Shown: positions 27,595 through 36,700 of the stretch, one piece after another
Position numbering within the stretch: the first letter of the stretch is position 1
Layout of the letters: every line of letters begins with the position of its first letter
NCBI GenBank assembly: GCA_030386875.1
Contig: CM059572.1
Span: 38,437,732 to 38,501,731 of the forward strand
Length of the DNA: 64,000 nt
Direction of reading: 5' to 3'
Source of the DNA: Morinoia aosen
Lineage: Eukaryota; Arthropoda; Malacostraca; Amphipoda; Talitridae
Made by a program: the position numbers and the translations under genes
The notes under the pieces: model-generated
The model's database searches: none
Seen by the model: the letters and a program-made list of their open reading frames with translations, nothing else
What the model was told of the DNA's origin: nothing

Positions 27595-27781
27595 TCAGCT
27601 GCCGGGGCCGATCCTGTCGATGTGCCTGTACTTCTTCCTCTTGACTGAAACGTCATCCCTGTACAGCACTGGGTCCAGGCGCACCTGAGACACGTGCAAA
27701 GGCAGACGCCCCAGCACCGAGCTGAAGGTGTTCAGGCAGCTGCTCCGCTCCGCGAAGTGGCTCAGCGACGACCACACTCGG
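27595..27781 (-). CDS. ttv: EXT1 terminal coding exon with stop codon
   Basis: The acceptor is CCCCCGCAG. The first C completes Ser with the AG of the previous exon; 61 codons and TGA (27597-27595) follow. Contains [12 protein letters not shown], with the conserved second Cys, and [20 protein letters not shown], the typical EXT1 C-terminus. The linker before HFAE is about three residues shorter than in vertebrate EXT1. Confidence 0.95.
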
Positions 27782-30700
27782 CTGCGGGGGACACAGCAGT
27801 GAGCAGATACATTCATGAGCCCACATGAATGACAAACAGTAACTTCACACTCCTTTCTATTAATATTTACACAAAGTGCTTATTTTTCAGGCGCTCAAAA
27901 AACATTGATGGGAGCTGAATGACAAAGCATTCATTTTGCTGTTCGGGGTCCATTGATAACATGACATTTGGGATTGAAAATTTAGGCACCCAAATACTGC
28001 ACAGCTGTCTCCTGGGAAGCGGAAATATCACAATGAGAACAAATCAACAGCCTCAACTGCACAGGTAACATTCATCACTCAGATGTACCTGAGATATTAT
28101 TGCTACGGCATGCATCGGCGTCTCATGAAGCATTAAATTTATTCTCCAGTACACTAACGGATACAAATATTCTGAATACATTCAGCGCCATCACAATGAA
28201 GACATCATCACAATTTTCTTTATCTAGGGTACATTCACTTCTGCCGTTAATCTCAATTTATAAATCTATTAGACTTGCTATTAGTCTAAGGATCTCATAA
28301 CAATTTTTTTCAATACAAAAGGTCGATATAAAATTAGGATTACTCACCATAGGAAAACAAAGGTAAAAAACTAACTCGGACAAGAAATCGAGCGATAGTT
28401 TAACCAAACGGTGACACGCTCCAGCATCTGTCGACGCTGAGGGAAGCCAGATACTAAGTGCTCTTTATAGCGCAATTTTTCTCAAAACACCATCATATAA
28501 TTGCATCTTCAACCCTGACGCAGCCCTCACCTGGACTCGGAGGTGGGATCCTTGTAGTGCTTGCGCTGCGTCAGCTTGATGGGAGGCCGGCGCGTGACGG
28601 AGGCGACCAGCACGCCGAGCAGCAGGTCGTCGCAGTTGCTGGACGACAGCACGACGCTCAGCAGCGACGGCGGCGTGTAGTGCTGGTACAGGTGCTGGTA
28701 GTACTTGTGGTACACCGCTGCACCCGTCAGTACCAGCGAGTACGAGTTGGACCACGTGCTCAAGTACTGGTATACACCCGACTGCTGAGGGACGATTCCA
28801 GTGAGGAACGGTCGGCAAATATTGGGAATCATACAAAAAAAATCATTTCACAAACTTAACATGAATCCCTACGCTTATGGCTTATACTTTACGAAGAGCC
28901 AAAAACGCGGTCGTGTACGAACGTCACCCCTCACACAGCAATTTATATTTAGTATGTTGTTTAGTTGTACATGACACTATTTGTGTTACAAACGCCAGCT
29001 TTCCTTACGGCGATTTCCACGACATAAGAGTGTCTTACCTCATTGAAGGAGTAGGACCGAGCAGGGTAACCGACGATGCGGTCAGGGAACGTCTTCCAGA
29101 CGCTGAAGGCGAAGTCGAGCTCGTCAGGAGAGAGCACGGCGTCCTCGTCGAGGGAAAAGACGGCCTCCGTCGTTATTTCGGGCCGCGGGAGGTGGCGGTG
29201 CGAGGGCGATGGGGTGGGCGGTAGCAAGAGGGTTAACGGCACAGATCCCGAAGGCAGGCGGGCGGGGTTGGGCAGAGGATGTGTTCTACTCCCCCACAGC
29301 ACAACGATCTGTGGAGGCAGAACTTATGAGCAACAGAATTTACGACTCGATTGGTACATCAAACATGGTGAAACTGATGACAACTAATTCAGATCACCTC
29401 AAAGGATCAAGAAGCTGACAAATTACCACAAGCTACTAAGTTGCACCTGTAGCTCGCTAATGAAGCAACTGTTCAAGTTTACCGAAAAGAGCTTCCTATA
29501 GATGAAGAACATTACATGAAGCTGCAATGCCCGAGTATCTCACTTTTGAAGCATCGATTTCCGTTCTATTTCAGAGCTCTGTGTAGCATAAGTTGGGAAT
29601 GCCTAGTGTCACAACAGCGCGAGGAGCGCACAGCAGAGGGGCGCACCTTTTGGACGTGCTTGGCCCTGGCGACGCTCTTGAGCAGCCTGTGGAGCGGGCT
29701 CAGGTGCAGCGCCGGGCCGCTCGCGCCCTCCGACACGAACACCACCGCCGTGAACCTGGCCATAAAATTCCGTGCGTTACACACTGTGACGGTGAGCAAC
29801 GATGATTCACTTTGAATAATTTGACTACAGCTGGAATAAGGCCCAATATGACAGGAGGATTTTCACTATCATTCATGTCGCCGATGAACACTGAACGGTA
29901 TCGACAGCAACAAAATTTTTGATGACCTCAGCTAATCAATAGGTTATATACTAGTGAAAAGGAAACGCTCGTAGATTCGAAGAACACATTACTAAGCAAT
30001 AAAAACACAATACTGAATCTCATACTTCAACACCGCCGCACCAAAACTAACCCTCATACACTTCCCAATCGATACACGAAGGAAGTGACCGAGATCACAC
30101 AAGTTATACGAGCACATAAGATGCAACGCGATAGGACGATAATGAGAAGAAGCGTCTCACTTGTCAGAGATGTGTGGGGAGGCATAGAAGGGGAAGTGGT
30201 CGAGGTTATCGGAGAATGTGAGGTTGACGGCCAGCGCGCCTGGGTGGCTGTTCCACACGCTGAGAGGCCGGGGCCGGTGGCGCATCACGCGCTCGTGTAC
30301 GATCTGACACACAGGGGGAAACTTAGCAACTGCCGGAAGGATAAGAGCACCATTTAGCGCATGAAAGTTCTTTCCACAGCACACAGAAACGATCAATTTA
30401 GTTTCTTCAGATACTTGGTGTATTTAGGATCTATATTTTATTGGCGTTACGAAAAAAATAACTGCTTCTAGATAAATTTGAAGCTATTGTCAATTAAACA
30501 AACTTGATGACACTTCTCAGTCCAAAAAAATGTACACGAATAGCCCATGGTATTTCAAAAAACATAACTATCTCCGCTCAAATTATCATACAATAAAAGA
30601 ATGACTGGAATTTTTTAAATTTACGCACAAACTATGCTTTTATATCCTCAAGAAACAGTAGACGTTTGAGTCAGCATACGGAATTGAACGATTAAACTTC

Positions 30701-33700
30701 AATTTATGCCCCACTGATGGACCAGCACACATTCATTTGGAGATCTCTTAAAGCATTCCATATTTTTCATAGCAGGTGATGCACCGTGGAACTCGAATAA
30801 ATGATTGTCGTGTGTGTGAGTCTCGAAAAATCTATGAATAATGAATATGCACAGCAGTTCAAGCGCTGAAAGTTTTTCGTTATCTTATATTAACTTCAGG
30901 AGATCTTAAATGCATGATGATTTAAAATATCTTTTAATGCGATTATGCGGGTCTGAAAGTGAGGCTGGACTTCGCGCCTCCTACAGCCCTCGTACACAGG
31001 CCAACGCAAGCAGAACGAAGCGCTGAGCAGCGGGACGGTGATCGTCTATTACCACACGGCTATCGCAAGATCTGTGTGAATAATTCAAGGAATACGCGAG
31101 AATTTTGCCAAGCTCATACCGTCTCCGTGAGGAGATAGTCCACAAAATGAAATCATTTGTTTTATTCTACGTCGTTCATTTCTTAACCATCAAACACATC
31201 CCGTTGCAGGTAGCGATTACTATGCGCTAACTAGCGTGAATGAGAGAAATATTATTGAGATTAATTATTATTTTAGTTAGCTGAAGACTCCCTAGCCACA
31301 ACAAAAGCGATGTCAATAAAGCGAAGAGAAGGGACCATTTAGTACGGACTAAAAGAACAGAGAATCTAAGCACAAAGTGTGCTCCTACATAGGATAAAGT
31401 GCGCATGGAAAAATTTACAGGTTAAGCAGGAAAAGGAAGAAAAGTCAAACAAGAGATAGAAAAGAGAGCATGAAAACTAAAAAAGGCGAAGTGTGGACGA
31501 AAGACAAGTCCCGGAGGCCTACCTACGGCTGAGACGAACGGTAAAACGGTAACTAATCTCAACCTATTACCTATCCCATTCACCCGAAGAGGACGAGGAA
31601 ATAGCCTAACTAATTTCAAAGAAAAGTTAGGTAAGGCAAAAAGAGCTGGCTCTGCTGTTGTTTCGTGTAACCCCGGCACCAGCACCGAGACCCACAGGCG
31701 CTTAGCTTCGTGTGGCAGCGCTGTGTGTACAGCGTTAATCACAGGTAACTCGTCTGTTCAATATAAATTCTCACGCTAGGTATATTTCAGGTCACCTAGT
31801 CACGGATACATACAGAAAGTGAGTTGGTAAGGTAAATTTATGTAGATTAGATCGTCTAACTCTCAGCCAGTAGTTTATCATCGACATAACAAGAGAGAAA
31901 TTGACAAGAAAAAAGTAGCCATTACGTAGAGCTCTGCACAAAACTCTGCACTCTCACTTTAAATGCGTCAAGGTAAACGGCTGGGATGTCTGCTCCAAAG
32001 CGATGGCATGTAAACTAACACCAGGTCATTCCACGCGGCTACTGCCAATAACGAATGTTGACAATTGATCGTCTCACGCCACACTATTAATTGAAGTGGC
32101 GCTCGTTTCGTAGAAAGGCACTTTCATATCAATAGCAAATGGAACACAAACTTTTCAATTACGTAACTGTACAATAAAATCGCAACTAAAAACAACCTAA
32201 TTTTTACTATTTTTACCTATCAATTTCACGAACAAAATCTAATGAGAACTCACTGAATTTAGAACTAAGGGAATCCCGCTACCAACTGCAGGTGGGGACA
32301 CTTGCAGCACCACCGACCTGCAGCGTGGTGTGCACGATGCTGCTGATGGACGAGAAGTACTGGTTGTACAGCAGCTGCGACTGCTGCTTCATGCGCAGCA
32401 CCGACGCAGCGTCCACCGACCGCACCAGCTCCGGCACCTGCAGCAAATTACATTTTGATAGCACTAATCATTTACGCTCCCGAGTACATTTGTATCTGAA
32501 GTCACAAAAAATTCAAATGCGTATGTCTTAACATTTTAACCGCAATTTGTTAAACTAAAGTTCAATATTCAACTCAAATTTAAAGTCTATTGTATGATAG
32601 TAAGTAATTCCGAAAATAGGCATCATTAACTGGATTATGCCTTCATTTAGCTTTAATTAAGTATTTATGAATATTGAGCTTGTGACTACTGTCGGACAGC
32701 AGTATTATTAAAATCCCCTCCGTGGCCACCGGTAGCTCACGTTGCGGTCAAAGTGTTGAATGAGCAGTGTACAATTATTCAGACACAAAAACTTCGATCG
32801 TCGTCAACCCTGAAACAAGAGACGGTTGTCCGTGCAGTTTCCCAGGCAAAAAAAAAAAAAACGCGCGCTGGAGTTGCAAGCGAGAGCACGAATGTCCACA
32901 GGGGGAAGAAGAAGTGCACAAGTGCTGACACAGCGCGTAGAGGAAAAGCCACTAATGTCTGGGTCGAGCCTGTGATCACGACCAGCAGCAGCCAAAAATC
33001 CTGGAACTGGCCAGACGTAAACACGAACATCGGCCGCCCGGCACGCCCCGGCCACAGAGCGAGGCAGAGCGGGCGTGCAGGCAGCCAGGAATACAACACA
33101 AAATAGCGGACGAACAACACACAAAAATTGTTTAATTACCGGACTTTTGCATTTGTTTGCAGTTTTTTCTCACCACCGTTTTCTCATGAAACATCGGAAA
33201 TTAATAAACCAGGATGGAAGCAACAAAAAATCTACAGAGGAGCGAGGAGTAATTTCCATATGGAATGACATTCTTTTCGAATGCAAATACAGAACTAAGC
33301 AAGATGAATAAAAATACTAATATAAAAATTTAAGGTCACAATGATCCTGGTCAATATCACGTACTTATGGACAGATGTTAAAGAAGCAAAAGCAGAGAAG
33401 ACCCTAACAACAAAAGAGGAAAATACGTATCGTTTCAACAGAAAAAAAATATCGAGGAAAATCCTGAAAAAAGCCTGCGCAAACTACAATCGTGTACCTA
33501 ATGTTATTTTCATTATTGCAAATCCACTTAGCTCGAATTTTGACAATCTTAGATATCGTCATGGAATGTAGCCCTCGTAAAACTCCGATATTAGTGTCAC
33601 ACATAAGAGCTAAACAACCGTGTCTGACTGTTTATGGTAGCGGAAGAGAACGTCTCCAAAAAAACGAAGTACGAAACAAACGAAGTATATGATGTATCGA

Positions 33701-36700
33701 AGGCAACCGTGAAAAAGATCAGTTGCCCGTACCGCCAACCTTGAAAAATGAAATGAACAACAGCATAGGTGTGTCGGCCTCCTCTTCGGAAGAGCAACAT
33801 CGGCAGGAACTCCTCTCGGATTTGAAACAAACACGCGCTGTCAAATAGAATAAGCGACGCGGCTATTGCGCCCTCAGAGAATCCCTTGACATGTCAAACG
33901 GCGAGAGCTCCACCTGCTGGGATGGCCTCAATAATCCTCCTCATGAGAGATGAAAGCCGCACTGCAGGAAGTGCGCAATTAGCACAACAGTCTCGAGAAG
34001 CCGCTAAACTTTTTCTGAAGTTAAGCATCGAGTATTTTTAGATTTATATACTATCATGTATTCCCTTCGAATAAATCATTCTTAGCATTAAAGCTACCTT
34101 AAATCAGGAGTGAAGGTCTAGCATATATCAGATAAAAAATACTACATCGGCTTTAAATTAAAATAGCGTACATATCAAACCACGCTTACCAATAATCACT
34201 AAGCTAACTCATAAGATTTAACTTCATTCCCATATTCGTCAAGAGATACAGCAATTCGTTTTGAATGAAAGTGAGTGTTATAAACGTAGAAGATCCAGTG
34301 CCCAAAGGAGGGTCACGGCACTGTCAAAACGTACGTCTCGTCGCCGGTACCGCACTGCTGCGATGCCCATTGATTTCTCAACGCCAATACATCAAAAGCG
34401 AATACACATGTTAAGTTCATTCTGTTTATGCAGACCAAAACCAATTTACTTCTGATTTTTGGTAGCTTTCACAGATTAGAGAAATGTTTCGAGGAATATT
34501 TACTTCGTAACTTTACAGACATTCTCCTGACCTTGCATAAACATAGCATCAAGTCGATTATGACCCAGAGGTCATAAAGGTCTACTTCTTGGTTCACTAT
34601 TGCAGTCCTCGCTTCATGAGCGACATTTGAAAAACCCAAAGTGTGAGTGGTGTTGAATATAGCGGCGCACACCACTACCTGCCACAACCGCCCTCGTTTC
34701 CCGCTGCTCCACTCACTGAGGTCTCATTGCAACTCATGCGGCCTCATTGCAACACAGAACCCATTTGAGGGTACCAGTTGATATCACATCGTGAGAGCCA
34801 CGAGCAATAAAAATCCACCTTGTACAATAAATATTCATCAATGAAATAAATACTGAACGATGTACTAAGAGCTCATTAAAAGAACTCGTCAGACAACCGA
34901 ATCACTTTCAAATATTCAACTCACTCTTTCATTCAAAGCTTATATTAAACTTACATCCCCATCGAACTCAATACTGCACACGCGATTACTTTGGTGCACC
35001 ACACTCCTGTCGCACCTACACCACACCACACGCGATTACTTTGGTGCACCACACGCCTGTCGCACCTACACCACAGCACACTCCTGTCGCACCTACACCA
35101 CAGCACACTCCTGTCGCACCTACACCACAGCACACTCCTGTCGCACCTACACCACAGCACACTCCTGTCGCACCTACACCACACCACACGCGATTACTTT
35201 GGTGCACCACACGCCTGTCGCACCTACACCACAGCACACTCCTGTCGCACCTACACCACAGCACACTCCTGTCGCACCTACACCACAGCACACTCCTGTC
35301 GCACCTACACCACAACACACTCCTGTCGCACCTACACCACAGCACACTCCTGTCGCACCTACACCACAACACACTCCTGTCGCACCTACACCACAGCACA
35401 CTCCTGTCGCACCTACACCACAACACACTCCTGTCGCACCTACACCACAGCACACTCCTGTCGCACCTACACCACAGCACACTCCTGTCGCACCTACACC
35501 ACAGCACACTCCTGTCGCACCTACACCACAGCACACTCCTGTCGCACCTACACCACAGCACACTCCTGTCGCACCTACACCACAGCACACTCCTGTCGCA
35601 CCTACACCACAACACACTCCTGTCGCACCTACACCACAGCACACTCCTGTCGCACCTACACCACAGCACACTCCTGTCGCACCTACACCACAGCACACTC
35701 CTGTCGCACCTACACCACAGCACACTCCTGTCGCACCTACACCACAGCACACTCCTGTCGCACCTACACCACAGCACACTCCTGTCGCACCTACACCACA
35801 GCACACTCCTGTCGCACCTACACCACAACACACTCCTGTCGCACCTACACCACAACACACTCCTGTCGCACCTACACCACAGCACACTCCTGTCGCACCT
35901 ACACCACACCACACGCGATTACTTTGGTGCACCACACGCCTGTCGCACCTACACCACAGCACACTCCTGTCGCACCTACACCACAGCACACTCCTGTCGC
36001 ACCTACACCACAGCACACTCCTGTCGCACCTACACCACAGCACACTCCTGTCGCACCTACACCACAGCACACTCCTGTCGCACCTACACCACAGCACACT
36101 CCTGTCGCACCTACACCACAACACACTCCTGTCGCACCTACACCACAGCACACTCCTGTCGCACCTACACCACAGCACACTCCTGTCGCACCTACACCAC
36201 AGCACACTCCTGTCGCACCTACACCACAGCACACTCCTGTCGCACCTACACCACAGCACACTCCTGTCGCACCTACACCACAGCACACTCCTGTCGCACC
36301 TACACCACAGCACACTCCTGTCGCACCTACACCACAGCACACTCCTGTCGCACCTACACCACAACACACTCCTGTCGCACCTACACCACAGCACACTCCT
36401 GTCGCACCTACACCACAGCACACTCCTGTCGCACCTACACCACAGCACACTCCTGTCGCACCTACACCACAGCACACTCCTGTCGCACCTACACCACAGC
36501 ACACTCCTGTCGCACCTACACCACAGCACACTCCTGTCGCACCTACACCACAGCACACTCCTGTCGCACCTACACCACAGCACACTCCTGTCGCACCTAC
36601 ACCACAGCACACTCCTGTCGCACCTACACCACAGCACACTCCTGTCGCACCTACACCACAGCACACTCCTGTCGCACCTACACCACAGCACACTCCTGTC

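Noticed and set aside
28458-29815. Plus-strand open frames of 99 to 133 codons
   Set aside because: Shadows of the GC-rich EXT1 exons on the opposite strand.
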